This document shows positions 34,157 to 41,331 of a stretch of DNA of 64,000 nucleotides, in pieces. The translations under genes and the position numbers were made by a program. Numbering within the stretch: position 1 is the first letter of the stretch; each line of letters opens with the position of its first letter. Source of the stretch: Rhodothermales bacterium (lineage in GTDB: Bacteria; Bacteroidota; Rhodothermia; Rhodothermales; JANQRZ01); assembly GCA_039944855.1 (NCBI GenBank), contig JBDUXZ010000016.1, positions 117,804-181,803 on the forward strand, in the 5' to 3' direction. The notes under the pieces are model-generated. The model saw nothing but the letters and a program-made list of their open reading frames with translations. It had not been told where the DNA came from and did not search any database.

Positions 34157-35638
34157 GTGGCTTCCCCTCTCCTCCGCCTCGCCCGACAGAGCGGCGTCTA
34201 CGCCCTCGGCAACGCCGCCATCAAAGCGGGCGGGCTACTGCTGCTGTGGCTCTACCTCGACCCGGCGCTCCTCGCGCAAGCGGAGTACGGTCGGCTCATC
34301 CTGATCGAAACGGCGGCGAGCCTCGCCGTCGTCGTCGCGGGGCTGGGGTTGGCGCACGGGCTGCTGAAGTACGCCACCGACCCCGCCTTCGCCGACGATC
34401 GCGACGCCCTCGGCTTCACGACGCTGGTCGTGACGGCTGGCCTCGCCGCCGCGCTCTGGGCCGTCGTCGCGCTGCTGGCTGCGCCGCTCGCCGGGGTGCT
34501 ACTCGACGACACGGCACGCGCCCCGCTTGTCCGGCTCGCCGGGGCGTATGCCGCGCTGAAAGTGGTGGCGACGGTACCGTACATGGCGATGCGGGTCGAG
34601 GAGCGCGCGGGGTGGTATGTCGCCGGGCTCGTGGTCGAGTTCGCCGTGCTCGTCGGCGGGGTGTACTACTTCCTCGCCGTCGAGCGGATGGGGCTCGACG
34701 GGGTACTCATCGGCTACGTCCTCTCGGCCGGGGCGACGGCGGTGCTGCTGAGCGTGGGGTTGCTGGCGCGGTCGCGGTGGCAGTTCCGGCGTGGGCTCGT
34801 CGGCCCGCTCTTCCGCTTCGGCGTGCCGCTCACGTTCGCGAGCCTCGCGACGGTCCTCCTCAACACGGGCGATCGGTTCCTGCTCGACGGGTTCGTCGGG
34901 GCGGAGGCCGTTGCCGTCTACGGGCTCGCGCAGAAGTTCGGCGGGCTCGTCAACATGCTCTTCGTGCAGAGCTTCAGCATGGCCTTCGCCGTGCTCGGTC
35001 TGAAGGCGCTCGGCAGCCTGTCCGGCGACGGGGGCGAGGTCGGGAATCTCCACCGGCGAACGTTTCGCCACTACGCCGTGCTGACGGGGTGGGGCGTGCT
35101 CGGCGTGTCGCTGCTCGCCTTCGACGTGACGGAGGTCGTCTCCCCGAACCCGGCCTACCTCGACGCTGACCCGCTCGTCCTCCCGATCGCGCTCGGGTTC
35201 ATGGCCTACGGCGTGTACATCATCATGATGAACGTGCTCTACGCCACGGCACAGACGAAGCGTATCGCGGGGAACGTGCTCGGCGCGGCGCTCCTCAACC
35301 TCGCGCTCAACGCGGCGCTGATTCCGCTCTTGGGCGCGATGGGCGCGGCGCTCGCGACGTTCGCGGCGTACGCCGCGCTCGCGGCGGTGACGACGTGGCA
35401 GGCGCGCCGGGCGGTCGCGATCACGTTTCCGTGGAGCGCCCTCGGCGCGGCCGTGCTCGTCGTCGCGGGGCTGTGGGCACTGGGGCAGCCGTCGCTCGGG
35501 TGGACGCAGCCGGTGCGGCTCGCGTGGCGGCTCGGGTTGCTCGTGCTCTATCCGCCGCTCGTCCTCGCAGCGGGCGTGTACTCGCGGGACGAACTGCGCA
35601 TCGCGTGGGCGGCGGTCCGCGGGTACGTCCGACGGTGA
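34157..35638 (+). CDS. Polysaccharide flippase (oligosaccharide/lipopolysaccharide exporter)
   Basis: A 493-residue protein with about 12-14 membrane helices, matching the MVF/PST-type flippases (polysaccharide_synt). The start is a GTG 41 bases after the glycosyltransferase stop; the first helix is VYALGNAAIKAGGLLLLWLYL and a typical LAQAEYGRLILIETAASL loop follows it. Other segments are FRFGVPLTFASLATVLLNTGDRFLLDGFVGAEAVAVYGLAQKF and VLYATAQTKRIAGNVLGAALLNLALNAALIPLLGAMGAALATFAAY, which are characteristic of this family. It likely moves the lipid-linked product of the two glycosyltransferases across the membrane and is the last gene of that unit. Confidence 0.92.
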   Translation: MASPLLRLARQSGVYALGNAAIKAGGLLLLWLYLDPALLAQAEYGRLILIETAASLAVVVAGLGLAHGLLKYATDPAFADDRDALGFTTLVVTAGLAAALWAVVALLAAPLAGVLLDDTARAPLVRLAGAYAALKVVATVPYMAMRVEERAGWYVAGLVVEFAVLVGGVYYFLAVERMGLDGVLIGYVLSAGATAVLLSVGLLARSRWQFRRGLVGPLFRFGVPLTFASLATVLLNTGDRFLLDGFVGAEAVAVYGLAQKFGGLVNMLFVQSFSMAFAVLGLKALGSLSGDGGEVGNLHRRTFRHYAVLTGWGVLGVSLLAFDVTEVVSPNPAYLDADPLVLPIALGFMAYGVYIIMMNVLYATAQTKRIAGNVLGAALLNLALNAALIPLLGAMGAALATFAAYAALAAVTTWQARRAVAITFPWSALGAAVLVVAGLWALGQPSLGWTQPVRLAWRLGLLVLYPPLVLAAGVYSRDELRIAWAAVRGYVRR

Positions 35639-35706
35639 GCGCCGGAGCACGGGGAGCACGGCCGGGCGGGGAGCGGCGCACGGCCGCGATCTAAACGGCG
35701 ATTCCA

Positions 35707-35736
35707 TTGACAAGAGTCGCGGGCGGCGGCTATATT
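35707..35736 (+). promoter_or_regulatory. Sigma70-type promoter for the microcompartment shell genes
   Basis: TTGACA (35707-35712) is a perfect -35, the spacer is 18 bases, and TATATT (35731-35736) differs from TATAAT at one position. It is the best promoter match in the window, 70 bases before the ATG at 35807, and separates the shell genes from the flippase gene upstream. In Bacteroidota, whose housekeeping sigma prefers other elements, such a consensus match is notable. Confidence 0.65.
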
Positions 35737-35806
35737 CGAATTCGCGGCGCCGAAGCGCTTTCGGGCCGACCCTCTACCGCTCATCACGCAGCACCCAACA
35801 CATCTT

Positions 35807-36100
35807 ATGGCAGACGAACTTGGAGCCGCCCTCGGCATGGTCGAAACGCGCGGGCTCGTTGGCGCAATCGAAGCCGCCGACGCAATGGTCAAAGCCGCGC
35901 GCGTTACGCTCATCGGTAAAGAGAAGATCGGGGGTGGCTTCGTCACCGTCATGGTCCGCGGCGACGTGGGCGCCGTGAAGGCGGCGACCGACGCCGGAGC
36001 CGCCGCCGCCGAGCGCGTCGGCGAGCTCGTGAGCGTGCACGTCATCCCGCGCCCGCACTCGGACGTGGAGCTGATCCTCCCCGACGGCAACGCCGGCTGA
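35807..36100 (+). CDS. Bacterial microcompartment shell protein, BMC-H type
   Basis: A 97-residue single-BMC-domain protein that forms hexameric tiles of a protein shell. The full domain is present: [90 protein letters not shown] is the expected pore loop, similar to carboxysome CcmK and PduA. The gene has its own strong promoter upstream and its partner 40 bases downstream. No signature enzyme, BMC-P vertex protein or encapsulation-peptide protein is nearby, so the cargo is unknown. Confidence 0.95.
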   Translation: MADELGAALGMVETRGLVGAIEAADAMVKAARVTLIGKEKIGGGFVTVMVRGDVGAVKAATDAGAAAAERVGELVSVHVIPRPHSDVELILPDGNAG

Positions 36101-36140
36101 GCCCACCCCTCGGAATCCGCTCACCGGACGCCTGACCCTT

Positions 36141-36608
36141 ATGCCGCCCTCCTCCGGGAACGCGCTCGGCCTCGTCGAGACGCAGGGACTGATCGCAGGG
36201 ATCGAAGCCTGCGACGCCATGCTGAAGGCCGCGAACGTGCGGCTCGTCGGCATGGAGCAGACGGTCCCGGCGCTCATCACGGTGAAGGTGGTCGGCGAGA
36301 CGGCGGCCGTTCGCGCCTCCGTCGATGCCGGCGCGGCCGCGGCCGCGCGGCTCGGGAAGGTGGTCGCGAAGCACGTCATCCCGCGCCCCTCCGACGACGT
36401 GTACGCGGTCTTCGTCGAGCGCAGCGCACCCCGCCCGAGCGCCCCGCCAATTCCGGGCAGATCGCCTGCGGCGGCCGACGACCTGGAAGACCGGACGGTG
36501 AAAGAACTGCGCGAGATGGCTCGGGAAATCGACGACTTCCCGCTGCGGGGCCGTGAGATTTCCCGCGCCACCAAAGACGAACTCGTGGCGCTCCTGCGCT
36601 CCTCCTGA
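36141..36608 (+). CDS. BMC-domain shell protein with C-terminal Rho-N-like tail
   Basis: A 155-residue protein. Residues 7-91 are a BMC domain (ALGLVETQGLIAGIEACDAMLKAANVRLVGMEQTVPALITVKVVGETAAVRASVDAGAAAA... HVIPRPSDDVYAVF). The pore loop is EQTVPAL rather than the glycine-rich KIGGG of its neighbour. A Pro/Arg/Ala-rich linker (92-113) leads to residues 114-153, DLEDRTVKELREMAREI...SRATKDELVALL, which match the short Rho_N (Rho termination factor N-terminal, SAP-like) helical motif. Known parallel: EutK, a BMC protein with a C-terminal nucleic-acid-binding domain. The tail may bind nucleic acid or a scaffold. Whether this subunit joins hexamers with the first is open. Confidence 0.88.
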   Translation: MPPSSGNALGLVETQGLIAGIEACDAMLKAANVRLVGMEQTVPALITVKVVGETAAVRASVDAGAAAAARLGKVVAKHVIPRPSDDVYAVFVERSAPRPSAPPIPGRSPAAADDLEDRTVKELREMAREIDDFPLRGREISRATKDELVALLRSS

Positions 36609-36731
36609 CGGTTGCTCCGCAGGTCTGCGCGCGTGGTGTGATCGCCGTGGAGAGGGGGTAGATCGTGATGGGGGAGCGCGTCGCGGGAGGTATCTTCCTC
36701 CACGCTCACCCTCCCGCACTCGACGCCGGTC

Positions 36732-37724
36732 ATGGCTGCTCCGAATCTCATCGAACGGCTGCGCAACCAACTGCCCGAAGGGCCGTGGACGCCCGAGGAG
36801 CCGGGGCACGAAGCGCGGCGGCGGGGGATCGCGGTCCTCGTGTCGATCGTCGTGGCGTTCGTGCTGTGGTTCACGTTCAGCATGCGGGAGTCGTACTCCG
36901 TCGTGATCGAGATGCCGCTCGTGATCGAGAACCTGCCGGAGGGCCGGGCGCTGAGCGCGCTGCCGCCGCGCCAGGCCCGCGTGACGGTGCAGGGCGAGGG
37001 GTGGGAGCTGCTCAAGCTGAGCCGCCGCACCCCGTCGCTCGAAGTGAGCGCGCAGGACGCGACGGTCGACGTCTACGGGGCCGCGACTGAGAGCAACCGG
37101 CTCCCGCCGGGCGTCGCGGTGCAGAGCGTGCTCCCGACGACGCTGGACCTCTCCCTTGAGCCGCGCATCACGCGCGCGCTGCCGATCCGGCTGCGGGCGG
37201 ACATCGCGGCGGCCCCGCTCTTCGACATCCTCTCGCCTCCCACGATGGTGCCGGACACGGTCGTCGTCACGGGCGCCCGTTCTATCATCAACGGCCTCGA
37301 AAACTGGCCCACGGAGCAGGTCGTGTGGGACGACCTTAAGGAGAACGTCGACGGGACCGTCCCGCTCTCCGACACCCTCGCCGGCCTCGTCACGACGAGC
37401 GTGCGGGGCGTGGAGGTGACGGTGCCGGTGGCGCTCTTCACCGAGGCCGAGCGCACGCTCGAGGTCCGGACCGAAGGCGCACCGCCCGGCGCCGATCCCA
37501 TCCGCCTGATCCCCTCCACGGTCAACGTGACGTACCGCATCCCGATGGACCAGTATGAGGCGTCGCTGGAAACCAGCCAGTTCTACGCGTTCGTGCCCTA
37601 CGCGACGGCCATCAACGACACGACGGGTACCGTTCAGCCCATCGTGCAACTCCCCGAGAACCTCTCCGTCCGCGACGTCCGCTTCGAGCCGCGTCGGCTC
37701 CAGTACCGTATCCGCGTGGAGTAG
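36732..37724 (+). CDS. YbbR-domain membrane protein (CdaR-like)
   Basis: A 330-residue protein with a cytoplasmic N-terminus, one membrane helix (RGIAVLVSIVVAFVLWFTF, about 31-49) and YbbR-type beta repeats outside. In Firmicutes YbbR/CdaR regulates the di-adenylate cyclase CdaA; here no cyclase gene is adjacent. Repeats can be seen as RQARVTVQGEGWELLKL, SVLPTTLDLSLEPRITRALPIR, VPDTVVVTGARSIINGLENW and LIPSTVNVTYRIPM. TATCTT at 36691 lies 35 bases before the start. The family call is firm. Confidence 0.87.
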   Translation: MAAPNLIERLRNQLPEGPWTPEEPGHEARRRGIAVLVSIVVAFVLWFTFSMRESYSVVIEMPLVIENLPEGRALSALPPRQARVTVQGEGWELLKLSRRTPSLEVSAQDATVDVYGAATESNRLPPGVAVQSVLPTTLDLSLEPRITRALPIRLRADIAAAPLFDILSPPTMVPDTVVVTGARSIINGLENWPTEQVVWDDLKENVDGTVPLSDTLAGLVTTSVRGVEVTVPVALFTEAERTLEVRTEGAPPGADPIRLIPSTVNVTYRIPMDQYEASLETSQFYAFVPYATAINDTTGTVQPIVQLPENLSVRDVRFEPRRLQYRIRVE

Positions 37725-37771
37725 CGGCCGGTTCCGCTCGCTTCCACGCCCCGTCTCTCCGATTCCCTCGC

Positions 37772-38686
37772 ATGCTTTACCTCGCCCTCGCTGTCGTGTG
37801 CAGCGTCGCCATCGCCGCCATCTTCAAGCTCAGCGAGCGGCGGGGGATGAATAGGGTGGCCCTCCTGACGGTGAACTACGCGGTGGCGTTCGCGGTGGCG
37901 GGCGGGCTGCTGGCGACGGGCGTGGGCGCCGTCGGCGAGGGGCTGGCGTTGAGCGCCGGGCTAATCGGTCTCGGCGTGCTGACGGGGGCGCTCTTCATCG
38001 GCGGCTTCGTGCTGTTCTCGTACGCGATCCGCGTGGCCGGCATGTCGCTGGCGACGGGCGTGATGCGGCTGGCCGTGGCGCTGCCGTTCCTCGCGTCGTG
38101 GTTCGTGTGGGGCGAGGTGCCGAGCGCGCCCCAACTCGTCGGGCTCGGGGTGGCGGGCGCGGCGTTCTTCCTGATCGCGCGGCGGAACGCGCCGGCCTCG
38201 ACGGCGAACGTCTTGCACGTCGCCGATCCGGCCGGCGTGCGGGCGGACCGGCTGCGCGTGGCGGGCGTCCTCGCGCTCCTCTTCCTCGCCGGTGGCACCG
38301 TCGACATCTCGATGAAGACGTTCGACGAGGTCTTTGCCGCGTCGAACAGCCGGGCGCTGTTCCTACTGATGGTGTTCGGCGTGGCGTTCGGGATCGGACT
38401 CGTGCTCGTCGTCCTCCGCGGCGTGCGGACCGGCGAGTGGCCGCGCGGGGCAACGCTGGGGTGGGGCGTCGTGCTCGGCGTCGTGAACTACGGCTCGGCC
38501 GAGTTCATCCTGCAGGCGATTGCGCGGCTGTCGGGCCCGTTCGTCTTCCCCGTCAACAACATCGCGATCGTCATCGGGGCGACGCTCCTCGGCGTGTTCG
38601 TGTGGGGCGAGCGGCTCTCGGGGGCAAACCGGCTCGGGCTCGGGCTCGCCACCGTCGCCCTCGTGCTGCTCGGCATGGGGCGGTAG
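37772..38686 (+). CDS. EamA-type (DMT superfamily) transporter
   Basis: A 304-residue membrane protein with about ten helices arranged as two EamA half-repeats (about residues 1-135 and 165-300). Each repeat ends with the typical helix pair, for example GVMRLAVALPFLASWFVWGEVPSAPQLVGLGVAGAAFFLIAR and NNIAIVIGATLLGVFVWGERLSGANRLGLGLATVALVLLGM. Such proteins export or import small metabolites; the substrate cannot be read from the sequence. It starts 47 bases after the YbbR stop. A small hairpin (GCAGG/CCTGC) lies just after the stop. Confidence 0.85.
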   Translation: MLYLALAVVCSVAIAAIFKLSERRGMNRVALLTVNYAVAFAVAGGLLATGVGAVGEGLALSAGLIGLGVLTGALFIGGFVLFSYAIRVAGMSLATGVMRLAVALPFLASWFVWGEVPSAPQLVGLGVAGAAFFLIARRNAPASTANVLHVADPAGVRADRLRVAGVLALLFLAGGTVDISMKTFDEVFAASNSRALFLLMVFGVAFGIGLVLVVLRGVRTGEWPRGATLGWGVVLGVVNYGSAEFILQAIARLSGPFVFPVNNIAIVIGATLLGVFVWGERLSGANRLGLGLATVALVLLGMGR

Positions 38687-38725
38687 CAGGCTAAACCTGC
38701 GGGGGCGCGGCGCGTATAGGCGGGC

Positions 38726-39403
38726 ATGACTTCTGTCCGCCGCCGCGCCCTGTTCTTCGCCCTCGGCCTCGCCGCCCTCGCGGTGGTCGCCGTCCTGCTC
38801 TGGCTGGCCCGGCCGCGCTGGAGCGTCGAGCGCGTCCGCGACACCGTCGTCACGACGATCCAGTCGGAGGCGCCGGCGTCGGACCTCGTCACGGGGCGCG
38901 TCGGGATCTCGGCGCGGCGGGAGGTGCGGGACCTCGGGCGGTTCTCGTGGTTGCCGGCGTGGCTCGACCTCCCCGGCGTGAACTTCCTCGACGCCGAGGC
39001 CCGCGTCGAGGTCGTGGGGGAGGCGCTCTACGGGTTCGACGTGAACGAACTCACGGCGGAGATGATTGAGGTCTACCCGGACGGGCTCGTGGAGGTGACG
39101 CTGCCGCCGCTGCGCGTGATCGCCGTCGAGACCGACCTCGGCCAGCTCCGCGTGGAGAGTCAGGAGGGCGTGCTTCGAGGCGGGGCCGGACGGCGGCTCG
39201 AAGGCGAGGCGCTGCGCGACGTGCAGGACCTCCTCCGGCAACAGGCCGAGCGCCACCTCGAAACGACGGTGCAGCCGGCCATTAACACGGCGGCGGCGTT
39301 GCAAGCGATGCTCACGCCTCCGCTCCGCGCTGCCGGGCTGGAGACGCCCCGCTTCCGCTTCCACGTCGGGCCGGACCTGACGCTGGAGCCGCCCGTCGAG
39401 TAG
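38726..39403 (+). CDS. DUF4230 family membrane-anchored protein
   Basis: A 225-residue protein with one N-terminal helix (ALFFALGLAALAVVAVLLWLA, about 8-28) and an extracytoplasmic domain typical of DUF4230: LPGVNFLDAEARVEVVGEALYGFDVNELTAEMIEVYPDGLVEVTLPPLRVIAVETDL, then a long helix with EALRDVQDLLRQQAERHLETTVQPAINTAAALQAMLTPPLRAAGLETP. The family has no assigned role and is common in Bacteroidota and Firmicutes. It follows the EamA gene by 39 bases and precedes a membrane protein gene, so it may be part of a small envelope operon. Confidence 0.8.
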   Translation: MTSVRRRALFFALGLAALAVVAVLLWLARPRWSVERVRDTVVTTIQSEAPASDLVTGRVGISARREVRDLGRFSWLPAWLDLPGVNFLDAEARVEVVGEALYGFDVNELTAEMIEVYPDGLVEVTLPPLRVIAVETDLGQLRVESQEGVLRGGAGRRLEGEALRDVQDLLRQQAERHLETTVQPAINTAAALQAMLTPPLRAAGLETPRFRFHVGPDLTLEPPVE

Positions 39404-39457
39404 CAACCCCCGCGACGCTGTGCAGTCTATCCTGTTTTCCGTTCGCCTCTGTAGCTC

Positions 39458-40066
39458 ATGTCTCCGAACGCCGAGCATCCCTCGTTTCTGGACACCCCGG
39501 CGGGCCTCATCACGGCCTCGGGCATCCACTTCCACACGACGCGCGCCCTCCTGGAGCAGTACGCGCGCCCGGTGCTCGACGTCGTCCCGCTCGATACCCT
39601 CGTCGCCCGCACGGAGGTGTGGCTGCGTTCGGGGCAGGCCCTCGCGCTGTGGATGTTGGCGTTGCTGCTGCTGGTGCTGCCGCCAGTCGGGGCTGCGCTC
39701 TGCACGCTCACGGTCTACCTCGGCTGGGAGACGCTGGGCCCTACGCTCGTGAGCCAGCGGCTCGTCGCGGCGTTCCGCGTGATGGAGAAGGTGCTCGTAC
39801 AGGGGGCGCTCTACGTCGCCGTCCTCAGTACGCTGGGCGCGCAGGGGCAGGTTGTCGCAGTGGGCGTCGGACTCGCCGGCTTCGTCCTCGTGCGGTGGCG
39901 ACTGATCCCGAGGTTGCTGCGGCCGGCCCTGGACGTCCTGCGGCGCCCGCTCTACACCCTGCCCGTAGCCGATCAGGTGCTACGCGGCTTCGTGCTGCGC
40001 GCCGCGCTCCGCCACGGCATCGAACTGCCCCAGCTCGAACGCCTCAAGCGCGAGCTCCGGCGGTAA
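39458..40066 (+). CDS. Membrane protein of unknown function
   Basis: A 202-residue protein. After about 65 polar residues it has three or four hydrophobic helices (ALALWMLALLLLVLPPVGAALCTLTVYLGW, VLVQGALYVAVLSTLG, VVAVGVGLAGFVLVRW) and a basic C-terminal segment rich in Leu and Arg (LPQLERLKRELRR). No family was recognised. TATCCT at 39427-39432 lies 25 bases upstream, similar to the recurring TATCTT hexamer. It is placed after the DUF4230 gene in the same direction; whether they share a transcript is not clear. Confidence 0.6.
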   Translation: MSPNAEHPSFLDTPAGLITASGIHFHTTRALLEQYARPVLDVVPLDTLVARTEVWLRSGQALALWMLALLLLVLPPVGAALCTLTVYLGWETLGPTLVSQRLVAAFRVMEKVLVQGALYVAVLSTLGAQGQVVAVGVGLAGFVLVRWRLIPRLLRPALDVLRRPLYTLPVADQVLRGFVLRAALRHGIELPQLERLKRELRR

Positions 40067-40162
40067 GGGCTCCGGTATTCTCTATCGCTCGCGTGTGGGC
40101 CGCCCGATGGGCTGTCCCACCTGCTATCTTCCACTCCTTACTTCCACCCACGCCCCCGTTAT

Positions 40163-40462
40163 ATGAGTCGCCTCACGTTCGACCCCAGCTGCGGCCTCGA
40201 CATCACGACGACCACGATCCGCGAACTCGAAGACATCGCGACGATCAACTACTGGGGCTACCGCGTGGTGAAATACACGAACGGCTCACTCTTCATCCAC
40301 GAGGCGTATTACGACCACCGCGAGGGGCTGCTGGGGATCGCCAACGACCCGGCGGCGGCGTGCGGCGATACGCGGGAGGAGCTGGAGGAGAACATCGAAC
40401 TCATCACGCAGGCGTTGAACGAGCCGGTTCTCAACTACCAGGACTACGCCATCGTGGACTGA
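40163..40462 (+). CDS. Small soluble protein of unknown function
   Basis: A 99-residue acidic protein with conserved-looking alternation: TTTTIRELEDIATINYWGYRVVKYTNGSLFIHEAYYD, then a DTREELEENIELITQALNEPVLNYQDYAIVD helix-and-tail. It has no signal or membrane helix, so it is cytoplasmic. TATCTT at 40125 lies 32 bases before the start. It precedes lemA by 155 bases. The fold of a central sheet followed by a helix suggests a small alpha/beta domain, but no family name is offered. Confidence 0.7.
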   Translation: MSRLTFDPSCGLDITTTTIRELEDIATINYWGYRVVKYTNGSLFIHEAYYDHREGLLGIANDPAAACGDTREELEENIELITQALNEPVLNYQDYAIVD

Positions 40463-40617
40463 CCGAGCGGCGGCGTGCGGCAATCGCCACGGAGGAACCG
40501 GTGTGTACCTGTTCCTCGGCAGCCGTAGGTTTGGGAGATCCCGAAGGCGCGAGGGCCGTAACCCGCCCCGGCGCCCGACGTACGCCGGGGCATCACGCAA
40601 CCAACGGAGACCATCCC

Positions 40618-41205
40618 ATGGGCACGCTCATCCTGCTCGGTATCATCATCCTGATCGCCGTGTTTGCGGTCGGGATCTACAACAAGCTGGTCACCCAGCG
40701 CAACCGCTACAAGAACGCGTTCGCGCAGATCGACGTGCAGCTCAAGCGGCGCTACGACCTGATCCCGAACCTCGTCGAGACGTCGAAGGGCTACCTCAAG
40801 CACGAGCGCGAGACGCTGGAGGCGGTGATCGCGGCGCGCAACGCGGCGGCGAGCGCGGAAGCCCGCGCCTCGGCCGACCCCGGCAGTCCGGGCGCGATGC
40901 AGGCCCTTGCCGGGGCGGAAGCGGCCCTCGGCGGCGCGCTCGGCCGGTTCTTCGCCCTCGCCGAAGCCTATCCCGACCTGAAAGGGGACCGGACGATGAC
41001 GCAGCTCATGGAGGAGCTGACCTCGACGGAGAACCGGATCGCCTTCGCCCGGCAGGCCTACAACGACGCCGTGATGACGTACAACACGGCGCGCGAGACC
41101 TTCCCGGCCGTCGTCGTCGCCGGCCCGCTCGGGTTTCAGAACGCCGAGCCGTTCGAGGTCGATTCGTACGAGGAGCGCGAGGCACCGAAGGTGTCGTTCT
41201 CTTAA
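40618..41205 (+). CDS. lemA: LemA family protein
   Basis: A 195-residue LemA: an N-terminal helix (LILLGIIILIAVFAVGIYN, about 3-21) and a helical bundle with the family's VTQRNRYKNAFAQIDVQLKRRYDLIPNLVETSKGYLKHERETLEAVIAARNAA and YPDLKGDRTMTQLMEELTSTENRIAFARQAYNDAVMTYNTARETFP. It is anchored in the membrane and coiled-coil-like. An ACGGAG-type Shine-Dalgarno sequence precedes the ATG. The M48 protease gene follows 126 bases downstream, a pairing seen in many bacteria, so they probably act together in membrane protein quality control. Confidence 0.95.
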   Translation: MGTLILLGIIILIAVFAVGIYNKLVTQRNRYKNAFAQIDVQLKRRYDLIPNLVETSKGYLKHERETLEAVIAARNAAASAEARASADPGSPGAMQALAGAEAALGGALGRFFALAEAYPDLKGDRTMTQLMEELTSTENRIAFARQAYNDAVMTYNTARETFPAVVVAGPLGFQNAEPFEVDSYEEREAPKVSFS

Positions 41206-41331
41206 GAAAGGAAGAGTGGAAGAGAGGAGGAAAGGAAGAGGGGGAAGCAGGAAGAGCAAGCCCTCGCCATCAGCATTCGGTTGCTGACCGCCTTTTACCC
41301 CTCACCCTTTACCCCTCACCCTTTCCCCAGC
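41206..41331 (+). repeat. Purine tract followed by pyrimidine direct repeats
   Basis: Between lemA and the protease gene the first half (about 41204-41270) is almost all purine on the plus strand (AAGAAAGGAAGAGTGGAAG and so on). The second half contains two copies of TTTACCCCTCACCC (within 41293-41325). Such a mirrored purine/pyrimidine block can form triplex-like structure. No promoter or terminator was recognised. Confidence 0.6.
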
